From Pseudomonadota bacterium (GTDB lineage: Bacteria > Pseudomonadota > Alphaproteobacteria > Rhizobiales > Phreatobacteraceae): DNA of 64,000 nt. The notes beneath the pieces are model-generated. The model searched no databases. It saw only the letters and a list, made by a program, of their open reading frames with translations, and was not told the origin of the DNA. Shown piece after piece: positions 26,765 through 34,452 of this stretch (position 1 is its first letter; each line of letters opens with the position of its first letter). The position numbers were made by a program, and so were the translations under genes. The stretch is taken from the NCBI GenBank assembly GCA_020161695.1, contig JAIUOO010000016.1:1-64000 (forward strand), read 5' to 3'.

Positions 26765-28315
26765 ATGGCCGGCCGCAGGACCAGCGTCGCGAGCGCCGCG
26801 GTCCTCGCGGCGGCGGTGGCCCTGTGCGGGGTGGCCGGACCGGCCTCCGCCGGCTCCAATGACCTCCTGATCCTCCTGCGGCCGACGAGCCCGCCCCCCG
26901 AGGCTGCGCAGGCCCTTCCCGCACCTGAAGCGCCGTCCCCCGCGCCGCAGCCGCCGCAATCGGCGGAAGCCCAGCCTCAGCCTCCTGCCGGGACGCCTGA
27001 CGGTCAGGCGGCAGCGCCGTCCCCGGAGCCCGCCGCGCCCGGGGCTCAGGCATCGCTGCCGCCGCCGGAGACGCCCGCGCCGCCCGGCCCGTCGCCTGCA
27101 TCGCCAGCGGCCGAGGCGCCCGCCGCGCCGTCGGAGGTCGCGGTCCACCCGTCCGGCTTTCCCTTCGTCTATCCCGAGACCTGGAGCGAGGCGGTGCCCT
27201 TCGCCGCCGTGCCCGGCTGGGCCGAGGACCGGCAGGACCTGGCCTTCCGGGCGTTCCTGATCTCCTGCCGGCAGGTGATGGCCGCGCGCAGCCCCCCGCG
27301 CTCCGCGCCCGTCGTCTGGCAGGCGCTGCGCGAGGTCTGCCCGCGCGCGCTGGCGCTGCCCCAGCCGGTCGGCCGCGAGGCCGCGCGCGCCTTCTTCGAG
27401 GCGGAGTTCCGCGCCGTGCGCTTCGCCCGGTTCGGCGACCAGACCGAGGCCGACGGCTTCCTCACCGGCTATTACGAGCCCGAGGTTCTCGCCTCGCGCG
27501 AGCGCACCGCCGATTTCACCGCGCCCTTCATGCTGCGGCCGGATGACCTCACTTCCGCGCGCGGCCGCACGGCCGGTTTCGATGCCCGCTCCGGCGCGGG
27601 CCGCTGGGTCGGCGGGCGCTTCCTGCCCTATTTCGACCGGGGCGAGATCGAACAGGGCGCGCTGGACGGGCGCGGGCTGGAGATCGCCTGGGCGCGCGAC
27701 CCCGTCGACGTCATGTTCACGCAGATCCAGGGCTCGGCGCGGCTGCGCTTCGCCGACGGCTCGACGCTGCGCATCGGCTATGCCGCCCATAACGGCCACC
27801 GCTACGTGCCGGTCGGCCGGGTCATGATCGAGCGCGGCATCGCCACCCGCGCCGAGATGTCGATGGACTTCATCCGCAACTGGATGGCGCAGAACCCGGA
27901 GCCTGCCCGCGACATCCGCTGGCAGAACCGTTCCTACGTCTTCTTCCGGGTGAAGACCGAGCTCTCCGCCGAGGACGGCCCTGTCGGCGCGCAGGGCGTG
28001 CCCGTCTCCGACTGGCGCTCCATCGCGGTGGACCGCAACGTTCATGCCTATGGCACGCCGGTCTTCATCGACGCGCACCTGCCGACCGGCCCGACCGAGA
28101 CGGGCGAGCCCTTCCGCCGGCTGATGGTGATGCAGGACACCGGCTCGGCCATTGTAGGCCCGGCGCGCGGCGACCTTTATATCGGCACCGGGCTGGAGGC
28201 GGGCTCGATCGCCGGCCGCATCCGCCACCGCGCCGACTGGTACGTGCTGCTGCCGAAGGCGATTTCGCCCGAGGCGGCCGAGGTGCCGGTGCCCGAACCG
28301 CGCTTGCGCCGATGA
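26765..28315 (+). CDS. mltA: Membrane-bound lytic murein transglycosylase A
   Basis: A 516-residue protein with a signal peptide (about 1-29), a Pro/Ala/Glu-rich disordered linker (about 35-130), the MltA barrel domain, and the C-terminal 3D domain with 'MQDTGSAIVGPARGDLYIG' (Asp458 in DTGSA). MltA cleaves the MurNAc-GlcNAc bond of peptidoglycan with formation of the 1,6-anhydro product. 'GYYEPEVLASRER' near residue 235 is typical of the first domain. The long linker would let the enzyme span from membrane to wall. No lipobox cysteine is evident, so anchoring differs from E. coli MltA. It overlaps smr by 4 bases. Confidence 0.92.
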   Translation: MAGRRTSVASAAVLAAAVALCGVAGPASAGSNDLLILLRPTSPPPEAAQALPAPEAPSPAPQPPQSAEAQPQPPAGTPDGQAAAPSPEPAAPGAQASLPPPETPAPPGPSPASPAAEAPAAPSEVAVHPSGFPFVYPETWSEAVPFAAVPGWAEDRQDLAFRAFLISCRQVMAARSPPRSAPVVWQALREVCPRALALPQPVGREAARAFFEAEFRAVRFARFGDQTEADGFLTGYYEPEVLASRERTADFTAPFMLRPDDLTSARGRTAGFDARSGAGRWVGGRFLPYFDRGEIEQGALDGRGLEIAWARDPVDVMFTQIQGSARLRFADGSTLRIGYAAHNGHRYVPVGRVMIERGIATRAEMSMDFIRNWMAQNPEPARDIRWQNRSYVFFRVKTELSAEDGPVGAQGVPVSDWRSIAVDRNVHAYGTPVFIDAHLPTGPTETGEPFRRLMVMQDTGSAIVGPARGDLYIGTGLEAGSIAGRIRHRADWYVLLPKAISPEAAEVPVPEPRLRR

Positions 28316-28887
28316 GCCGCCGCCCGAGGGGCCTTTCGGCCGAGGACCGCAAGCTCTGGTCGCATGTGGCGCGCAGCGTGAAGCCGCTTGATCCCGCGCG
28401 CATGCCGCCGGCCGAGGAGCCAGCGCCGGAGCCGGAGGCCGCGCCCGTGGCGGCGCGCAAGACGCCGGTCGGGACCAGGGCCCCTGCGGCTCCAGCCGTG
28501 CCCGCGCCGCCGCCACTCGCGGCGCTGGAGAAGGGCCTGCGGCGCAAGCTCTCGCGCGGCATGGCCGAGGTCGATGCACGCATCGACCTGCATGGCCTCA
28601 CCCAGGAGGCCGCGCACCGCCGCCTCATCGCCTTCCTGCGGCGGTCGCAGGCCGGGGGCTGCCGCCTCGTCGTCGTCATCACCGGCAAGGGCGCGCCGAA
28701 ACGGCTGCGCGGCCTCGACGACGACCCCTGGCGGCCCGACGCCTATGCCGAGCGTGGGGTGCTGCGTCGCGTCGTGCCGGAATGGCTGACGCTTCCGGAC
28801 ATGCGTTCCCTGGTCATCGGCTTCGAGGAGGCCGGCATCGCCCATGGCGGGGCGGGCGCGCTCTACGTGCGTATCCGGCGGCCGTGA
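28312..28887 (+). CDS. Smr domain protein
   Basis: A 191-residue protein with an Arg/Pro/Ala-rich N-terminal half and a C-terminal Smr domain (about 85-190). 'RIDLHGLTQEAAHRRL' has the DLHG signature and 'VVVITGKG' the TGxG signature of small MutS-related nucleases. These domains nick or cleave DNA or RNA. The ATG overlaps the mltA stop by 4 bases (ATGA), so the two are co-translated. Confidence 0.92.
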   Translation: MSRRPRGLSAEDRKLWSHVARSVKPLDPARMPPAEEPAPEPEAAPVAARKTPVGTRAPAAPAVPAPPPLAALEKGLRRKLSRGMAEVDARIDLHGLTQEAAHRRLIAFLRRSQAGGCRLVVVITGKGAPKRLRGLDDDPWRPDAYAERGVLRRVVPEWLTLPDMRSLVIGFEEAGIAHGGAGALYVRIRRP

Positions 28888-28971
28888 TCGCCGCCGGACT
28901 GTGTCCTGGCCGCTCTTGACCCCGGCCGCCGGGACGTGGATCGTCGCGCAACCTGCCCGGAGCATCCTGCC

Positions 28972-29526
28972 ATGCGGATTCGCGCCCTTTTCGCCGGCCT
29001 GTTCGGCCTCGTCCTGATCGCCTCCGACGCCTCGGCCCAGGGCCTCTGGCAGGGCGACGGCCCGCGCGGGCTGAACGGCTCGACCTATACGACCGGGCGC
29101 GTGCCCCGCGGCGACTATCCCGGCGCGCACACGGACCAGCTCGGCCGTCTCGGGCCGGTCGGCGCGGTGTTCTTCCGCGATCCGCGCTTCCAGAACGCGC
29201 TGCTGCCCTGCGACGATGCCGCCGCGCTGGACCGCATCCGCGCGCGGTTCGCCGAGAAGGAGGCGAAGTTCTGGAACTCGCCGCTGACCATTGCCGGGTT
29301 CGACCGCGTGCGCGTGGTGGCGAGCAATCCCTGGGGCCAGAACAACATTCCACGCCGCTACTGCACCGGCCGCGCCCACCTCTCGGACGGCCGCGTGCGC
29401 ACCGTCAGTTACGCAATCATGGAAGACCAGGGTTTTGCCGGTTTCACATGGGGCGTCGAGTGGTGCGTCCATGGCCTCGATCGCGGCCGCAGCTTCGACC
29501 CCGCCTGCCGCATGGCGCGGCCCTGA
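28972..29526 (+). CDS. Exported hypothetical protein
   Basis: A 184-residue protein with a Sec signal peptide ('MRIRALFAGLFGLVLIASDASAQ', about 23 residues). The mature part has 'RVPRGDYPGAHTDQLG', a 'DPRFQNALLPCDD' segment, and a later conserved-looking 'GRVRTVSYAIMEDQGFAGFTWGVEWCVHGLDR' part. The four cysteines suggest two disulfides in the periplasm. I do not recognise the family. ATG 28972 is chosen because the signal peptide begins there. Confidence 0.7.
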   Translation: MRIRALFAGLFGLVLIASDASAQGLWQGDGPRGLNGSTYTTGRVPRGDYPGAHTDQLGRLGPVGAVFFRDPRFQNALLPCDDAAALDRIRARFAEKEAKFWNSPLTIAGFDRVRVVASNPWGQNNIPRRYCTGRAHLSDGRVRTVSYAIMEDQGFAGFTWGVEWCVHGLDRGRSFDPACRMARP

Positions 29527-29675
29527 GCGCGCCTTCCCGGCGACTGAGCGGCCGCCCGGTCCCGTCGCGGCGGACGGGCCGGCAGGCTCGGGTCGCAGGC
29601 GGCATCCGGTAACATACGTTCTTTTTTTGTTCTCATCGCGCCGATAGCCTTCGCGGCACGGTGCTGGAGGAGATC

Positions 29676-30371
29676 ATGGCGAAGCGGTTTGCAGCCCTGT
29701 TGCGTTCTGTCGTGGTCGGCGCGGCCCTGCTGCTGGCGGCCGGCCAGGCTCCGGCTGCGGCGCAGGCCCGCCATGGCGTGACGCCGGGCGAGTTCGATTT
29801 CTACGTTCTGGCGCTGTCCTGGTCGCCGTCCTTCTGCGAGGCGTCGGGCGAGCGCAGCGCGCGCTCCATGCAGTGCGCGGGGGATCGGCCGTACCACTTC
29901 GTCGTGCACGGGCTCTGGCCGCAATTCACCCGCGGCTTCCCGGAATATTGCCAGGTGCCGGCGCCGGAGCTCGAGCGCCGCACGGTCAACGCCATGCTCG
30001 ACATCATGCCGGCGCCGGGCCTCGTCCGCCATCAATGGGCGAAGCACGGCACCTGTTCGGGCGAGCGCTCGGCCTCGGCCTTCTTCGAGCGTGTCAGGCA
30101 GGCGCGCGCCAAGGTGCGCATCCCCGCCGAGTTCGAATCCGCCTCCGACTACCGGACCGTGTCGCCCGACGAGGTGGAGGATGCCTTCGTGCGCGCCAAT
30201 CCGGGCCTCACGCGCGAGATGATCGCGGTCCAGTGCGACGAGCGCCGGCTGCGCGAGGTGCGCATCTGCATCGGCCGCGACATGAACTTCACGGCCTGCC
30301 AGGAGATCGATCGCCGGGCCTGCCGGCGCGACCGGCTGGTCATGCCGCCGGCCCGCAGCGGCCGCTCCTGA
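29676..30371 (+). CDS. RNase T2 family ribonuclease, periplasmic
   Basis: A 231-residue secreted endoribonuclease. After a signal peptide (about 1-30) both catalytic motifs are seen: CAS1 'VVHGLWPQF' near residue 80 and CAS2 'HQWAKHGTC' near residue 120. It should cleave single-stranded RNA to 2',3'-cyclic phosphates, like E. coli RNase I. Eight or so cysteines fit the disulfide-rich fold. GGAGGAG at 29665-29671 just upstream favours ATG 29676 over a GTG at 29661. Its direct neighbours are other exported or membrane proteins. Confidence 0.93.
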   Translation: MAKRFAALLRSVVVGAALLLAAGQAPAAAQARHGVTPGEFDFYVLALSWSPSFCEASGERSARSMQCAGDRPYHFVVHGLWPQFTRGFPEYCQVPAPELERRTVNAMLDIMPAPGLVRHQWAKHGTCSGERSASAFFERVRQARAKVRIPAEFESASDYRTVSPDEVEDAFVRANPGLTREMIAVQCDERRLREVRICIGRDMNFTACQEIDRRACRRDRLVMPPARSGRS

Positions 30372-30481
30372 AGGCAAAGCCTCGTCTTTCTGCACGTCTC
30401 GGAACGGCTTCTTAGGAGTTCCGGGCTAGGCTCGCGCGGATCGTCACAGGAGCGTTCCCGCGTCGCCATGAGCCCCAAGCC

Positions 30482-30865
30482 GTGAGCTTCCTCGTCGCCC
30501 GTCTGCGCGCAGCCGTTCCAGCCTGGGCGCTCGCCTATGCGGCGCTGTGGTCGGTCGCGCTCGTGGCGCTGCATCTGGAAGCGCCGCTGCAGGCGCTGGC
30601 CGGCTGCGCGGCCGACACGGAGGCGCCGCTGCCGCTCTGGACCTGCGGCGAGGGTCTCGGCTCGACGCTTGCCGGGGCCCTGGTCAATTCGGCGCTGCTG
30701 ACCGTCGTCTGGGCGCCCGCGCTTGTCGCCGCCGCCTTCGTCCGGCCGGACGCGATCCCGCTGGCTGCGGTCGCCTTCGGCTCGCATCTCGTCGGCCTCG
30801 GCTCGGTCATGGCCATGGTCGCGCGCGGCGTGCGCCTCGTCATGCGCCGCTTCGCCGTAGCCTGA
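30482..30865 (+). CDS. Small hypothetical membrane protein
   Basis: A 127-residue protein with about three hydrophobic segments (roughly 15-35, 60-85 and 92-112) and two cysteines in the first external loop ('AGCAADT', 'WTCGEG') that could pair. The C terminus is basic ('RGVRLVMRRF'). No family is recognised. The start is a GTG at 30482; a short ATG frame ending just before is not in register. Base use matches neighbouring genes. Confidence 0.55.
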   Translation: MSFLVARLRAAVPAWALAYAALWSVALVALHLEAPLQALAGCAADTEAPLPLWTCGEGLGSTLAGALVNSALLTVVWAPALVAAAFVRPDAIPLAAVAFGSHLVGLGSVMAMVARGVRLVMRRFAVA

Positions 30866-31390
30866 GCTGCCGGCGCCGAAGCGCCACCCACCCCTCCGAG
30901 CGATTGATGCCGTTCCCGCCGGCCGCGTGCCATCGCACGACTGATCGTGCCGCGCGCCCGTCCCCTCGAGGCAGTCTGCTTTCCGAGCTGATGGCGGCCG
31001 GAGGCGGCCCTTCGCCGTCGCGAGTGTCGGCATTGTTCCGCGCGCTGCACCCGGATTGTCACCGTCGCCGCGCGGCGGGCCATCGCACCGGCCGTTTCGC
31101 CGGCCAGATCATGCCGCCGTTAACGATCGGATCGATCCGGGAACGAACCATGTCCGAATCGCTGATCGCCGGATGTTCGCGCTATGGCCTGGCCGTCGGC
31201 ATCGCTCGCGCAGGCAACCCGGCAGCCGCCCGCCGCAGCTGGGCGTGCGAATTCGTACTTCTTCCGGCCGGAAACCGCCATGGCCCGCCAGGCCGCAGCG
31301 CCGCCCCGACGCACCGCCTGTCCGAGCGCGACGGCCGGACCCGCATGCCGCCGTCAACCATTCGTCCCGATCCGGCACGCCGGCCCGGCG
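30866..31390. other. Long intergenic region without a supported gene
   Basis: About 525 bases between the membrane protein and the convergent E1-like gene. Open frames run through it on both strands but show no motif, signal peptide or ribosome binding site I can support. It contains loosely similar short blocks (for example AACGATCGGATCGATCCGG near 31122 and ATTCGTCCCGATCCGG near 31359) that may be decayed repeats. No intrinsic terminator with a T-run is visible. Confidence 0.4.
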
Positions 31391-33781
31391 TCAGGGCAGG
31401 GCCTTGAGATAGCGGACCGGCCGCCCGACGGTCAGCGCCTGCGCCGCGTGAAGGATGGCGTTGGTGTCGATGCCGTGGTGCCGGTAGAGGTCGTCGACCG
31501 TACCGGTCTGGCCGAAATGCTCGACGCCGAGCGCCTTGACCCGGTGGCCGTCGACGGCGCCGAGCCAGGCGAGCGTCGCCGGGTGGCCGTCGATCACCGT
31601 GACGATGCCGCAGTCGCGCGAGAGCGGCGCGAGCAGCCGCTCGACATGGCTCATCGCGCCGTGATGGCCGCGCTGGCGCGCCCGCTCGGCCGCCGTCCAG
31701 CCGGCATTGAGCCGGTCGGCCGAGGTGATCGCGAGCACGCCGACATCGCGATGGCTTTCCGCCAGCAGGCCCGCGGCGGCGATCGCCTCCGGGGCCACCG
31801 CGCCCATATAGGCGATGATCACCTGCGCATTGGCGCCGGGCGGCCGCATCCAGTAGGCGCCGTTGATGATGTCGTCGGCGAGCTCCGGCGTCATCGTCCG
31901 TTGCGGCTGGTCGATGGTGCGCGTCGACAGGCGCAGATAGACCGAGCCACCGGTCTCGTCGCGCAGCCAGGTCCGCTCGTCCGGGTCGCCCTCGCCGTCG
32001 CGCTGCATGTAGTCGAAGCCGAAGCGCATGATCGCGGCGGTTTCGTCGACGAAGGCCGGCTCGAAGGCGGCGAGGCCGTCCTGCGCCATGCCGATCAGCG
32101 GCGTCGCGATCGACTGGTGCGCGCCGCCCTCGGGGGCAAGCGTCACGCCGGCCGGCGTCGCCACCAGCATGAAGCGCGCGTCCTGGTAGCAGGCATAGTT
32201 CAGGGCATCGAGGCCGCGCTGGATGAACGGGTCGTAGAGCGTGCCGACCGGCAGCAGCCGCTCGCCGTGGATCGAATGGGTCAGCCCCAGCGCCGAGAGC
32301 AGGATGAACAGGTTCATCTCGGCGATGCCGAGTTCGATATGCTGGCCCTCGGGGGAGAATTCCCACGCGAAGGTCGAGGGAATGCGCTCCTGCTTGAACG
32401 TGTCGGCCATGGACTGGCGCGCGAACAGGCCGCGCCGGTTGACGAAGCCGCCGAGATTGGTCGAGACCGTCACGTCCGGCGAGGTCGTCACGATGCGGTC
32501 GGCGAAGGGCTCCCTGGTTCTCGCGATCTCGTTGAGGATCAGGCCGAAGCCCTGCTGCGTCGACATGGCCGGCTGCGACGGCACCGCGAGGACGGCCGGG
32601 ATCGGCAGCTTGGCTGCCTCGTAGCGGCGGCGGCCGCGCGCGAAGAAGGGCGCCGCCTTCAGGAACCGCTCGATCTCTGCCGCCGGCAGCCGCAGGCCCT
32701 CGAAGCGGTCCCATTCGTGGCCCGGCCGAACGCCCATGGCCTGCCGCCACGTCTCCATCTGCGCGGGCGTCATCAGGCCGGCATGGTTGTCCTTGTGGCC
32801 CTGGAACGGCAGGCCGAAGCCCTTGATCGTATAGGCGATGAAACAGACCGGGCGGTCGTGGTCGACGGCCTCGAAGGCCTCCAGCAGCGTCGGCATGTCG
32901 TGGCCGGCGAGATTGGTCATCAGCCGGGCGAGTTCCTCGTCGGTACGCCGGTCGAGGAGTTTCGAGACCCGGCCCTGGTCGCCGATATCGTCGGTGAGCC
33001 GCTTCCGCCAGGCGGCGCCGCCCTGATAGCAGAGCGCCGAATAGAGCTGGTTCGGGCAGGTGTCGATCCAGTGGCGCAGCCTGTCGCCACCTGGCTCGGC
33101 AAAGGCGGCTTCCAGCAGCTTGCCGTACTTCAGGATCACCACGTCCCAGCCGAAATTGCGGAACATGGCCTCGAAGCGCTCCCACAGGCCTTCGCGCACC
33201 ACCGCGTCGAGGCTCTGCCGGTTGTAGTCGACCACCCACCAGGTGTTGCGCAGGCCGTGCTTCCAGCCCTCGATCAGCGCCTCGTAGATATTGCCTTCGT
33301 CCATCTCGGCATCGCCGATGAGCGCGACCATGCGGCCCTCGGGCCGCCCGGTGCCCCAGCCGTGGGCGCGCACATAGTCCTGCGCCAGCGACGAGAACAG
33401 CGTCTGCGCAACGCCGAGTCCGACCGAGCCGGTGGAGAAGTCGACATCGTCCACGTCCTTGGTGCGCGAGGGATAGCTCTGCGCGCCCTTGAAGCCGCGG
33501 AAATTCTCCAGCTTCTCGCGCGTCTGGTTGCCGAGAAGGTACTGGATCGCATGGAAGTTCGGGCTCGCGTGAGGCTTCACCGCCACCCGGTCCTCCGGCT
33601 TCAGCACGGCGAAATAGAGGGCGGTCATGATGGTGGCGAGCGAGGCCGACGAGGCCTGATGGCCGCCGACCTTCAGCCCGTCGCGGTTGTCGCGGACGTG
33701 GTTGGCGTGGTGGATGGTCCAGGAGGCGAGCCAGAGCACCTTGCGTTCAAGGGCGGCGAGCATGGACAGGCGGTCGGTCAT
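31391..33781 (-). CDS. AceE/MdeB-like homodimeric 2-oxoacid dehydrogenase E1 component
   Basis: A 796-residue thiamine diphosphate enzyme of the AceE type, alpha and beta parts fused. The TPP motif is 'GDAEMDEGNIYEALIEGWKH' ending at 'VDYNRQ' near residue 170-190. 'GHQASSASLATIM' near residue 40 and 'GIAEMNLF' near 510 fit the transketolase-like fold. True AceE proteins are about 890 residues, so this is the shorter branch sometimes named MdeB, linked in Pseudomonas to 2-ketobutyrate from methionine breakdown. It is divergent from an Lrp regulator, as mdeB lies near mdeR. No E2, E3 or methionine gamma-lyase gene is present, so the substrate is open. Confidence 0.8.
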   Translation of the reverse strand: MTDRLSMLAALERKVLWLASWTIHHANHVRDNRDGLKVGGHQASSASLATIMTALYFAVLKPEDRVAVKPHASPNFHAIQYLLGNQTREKLENFRGFKGAQSYPSRTKDVDDVDFSTGSVGLGVAQTLFSSLAQDYVRAHGWGTGRPEGRMVALIGDAEMDEGNIYEALIEGWKHGLRNTWWVVDYNRQSLDAVVREGLWERFEAMFRNFGWDVVILKYGKLLEAAFAEPGGDRLRHWIDTCPNQLYSALCYQGGAAWRKRLTDDIGDQGRVSKLLDRRTDEELARLMTNLAGHDMPTLLEAFEAVDHDRPVCFIAYTIKGFGLPFQGHKDNHAGLMTPAQMETWRQAMGVRPGHEWDRFEGLRLPAAEIERFLKAAPFFARGRRRYEAAKLPIPAVLAVPSQPAMSTQQGFGLILNEIARTREPFADRIVTTSPDVTVSTNLGGFVNRRGLFARQSMADTFKQERIPSTFAWEFSPEGQHIELGIAEMNLFILLSALGLTHSIHGERLLPVGTLYDPFIQRGLDALNYACYQDARFMLVATPAGVTLAPEGGAHQSIATPLIGMAQDGLAAFEPAFVDETAAIMRFGFDYMQRDGEGDPDERTWLRDETGGSVYLRLSTRTIDQPQRTMTPELADDIINGAYWMRPPGANAQVIIAYMGAVAPEAIAAAGLLAESHRDVGVLAITSADRLNAGWTAAERARQRGHHGAMSHVERLLAPLSRDCGIVTVIDGHPATLAWLGAVDGHRVKALGVEHFGQTGTVDDLYRHHGIDTNAILHAAQALTVGRPVRYLKALP

Positions 33782-33845
33782 CGCGGCGTTCCGTGCGGGG
33801 CGGGCCAGGGAGATGCCGATCATGCCAGAGCCAGCGGTCAGCCGC

Positions 33846-33883
33846 ATGCCAAAAGCCGTATGTTGCAATGGCGAAATTGGCAT
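33846..33883. promoter_or_regulatory. Candidate Lrp-type operator between divergent genes
   Basis: ATGCCAA at 33846-33852 and TTGGCAT at 33877-33883 form a perfect 7-base inverted repeat around an A/T-richer centre, in the 147-base gap between the E1-like gene and the Lrp-family gene. Autoregulatory operators of Lrp proteins are often found in such divergent gaps. Binding is inferred only from position and symmetry. Confidence 0.45.
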
Positions 33884-33928
33884 GAATGTGCAGGCTGCTG
33901 CGCAGCATTTGGCAGGAGATTCCAATCC

Positions 33929-34390
33929 ATGCGCCTCGACGCCATCGACCGCCGCATCCTCACCGAGCTTCAGCAGGACGGCCGGATGACCAATCAGGCG
34001 CTGGCGGAGCGGGTCGGCCTGTCGCCGACGCCATGCCTCCGGCGCGTCCGCATTCTGGAAGGGGCCGGCGTCATCCGCTCCTATGTCGCGGTGGTCGACC
34101 AGAAGGCGGTGGACCTGCCGGTGAGCGTGTTCATCTCGATCAAGCTGGAACGCCAGCGCGAGGAGGATCTCGACCGCTTCGCCGCGGCGGTCGCCCGCTG
34201 GCCCGAGGTGATGGAGTGCTACCTGATGACCGGCCAGCGCGACTACCTCCTGCGCGTCGTCTGCGCCGACCTGCCCGCCTACGAGCGCTTCCTGAAGGAC
34301 AAGCTGACCAAGCACGACGGGCTCGCCTCCATCGAGTCGAGCTTCGCGCTGACGCAGGTGAAGCACACCAACGTGCTGCCCATCGGCTGA
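33929..34390 (+). CDS. Lrp/AsnC family transcriptional regulator
   Basis: A 153-residue regulator. The N-terminal winged helix-turn-helix (residues 1-60: 'LDAIDRRILTELQQDGRM', 'LAERVGLSPTPCLRRV') is followed by the RAM ligand-binding domain ('ECYLMTGQRDYLLRVV', 'GLASIESSFAL'). Such proteins respond to amino acids or their keto acids. Being divergent from the E1-like gene, it probably controls it. AGGAG lies about 11 bases upstream of ATG 33929. Confidence 0.93.
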   Translation: MRLDAIDRRILTELQQDGRMTNQALAERVGLSPTPCLRRVRILEGAGVIRSYVAVVDQKAVDLPVSVFISIKLERQREEDLDRFAAAVARWPEVMECYLMTGQRDYLLRVVCADLPAYERFLKDKLTKHDGLASIESSFALTQVKHTNVLPIG

Positions 34391-34452
34391 CGACGGCTGC
34401 TTGGCGGCAGTAGCGCCATCGCCTACCCTTGCCGCGACCAACGAGGATCGCC

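Noticed and set aside
31055..31412. Open frames in the 30866-31390 gap, with an 'NSYFFRPETAM'-like stretch
   Set aside because: No ribosome binding site, no recognisable family and no codon pattern like neighbouring genes.
31184..34390. A plus-strand open frame of over 1000 codons
   Set aside because: Only its last 154 codons (33929-34390) show a protein family (Lrp). The rest is the antisense shadow of the E1-like gene, common in GC-rich coding DNA.
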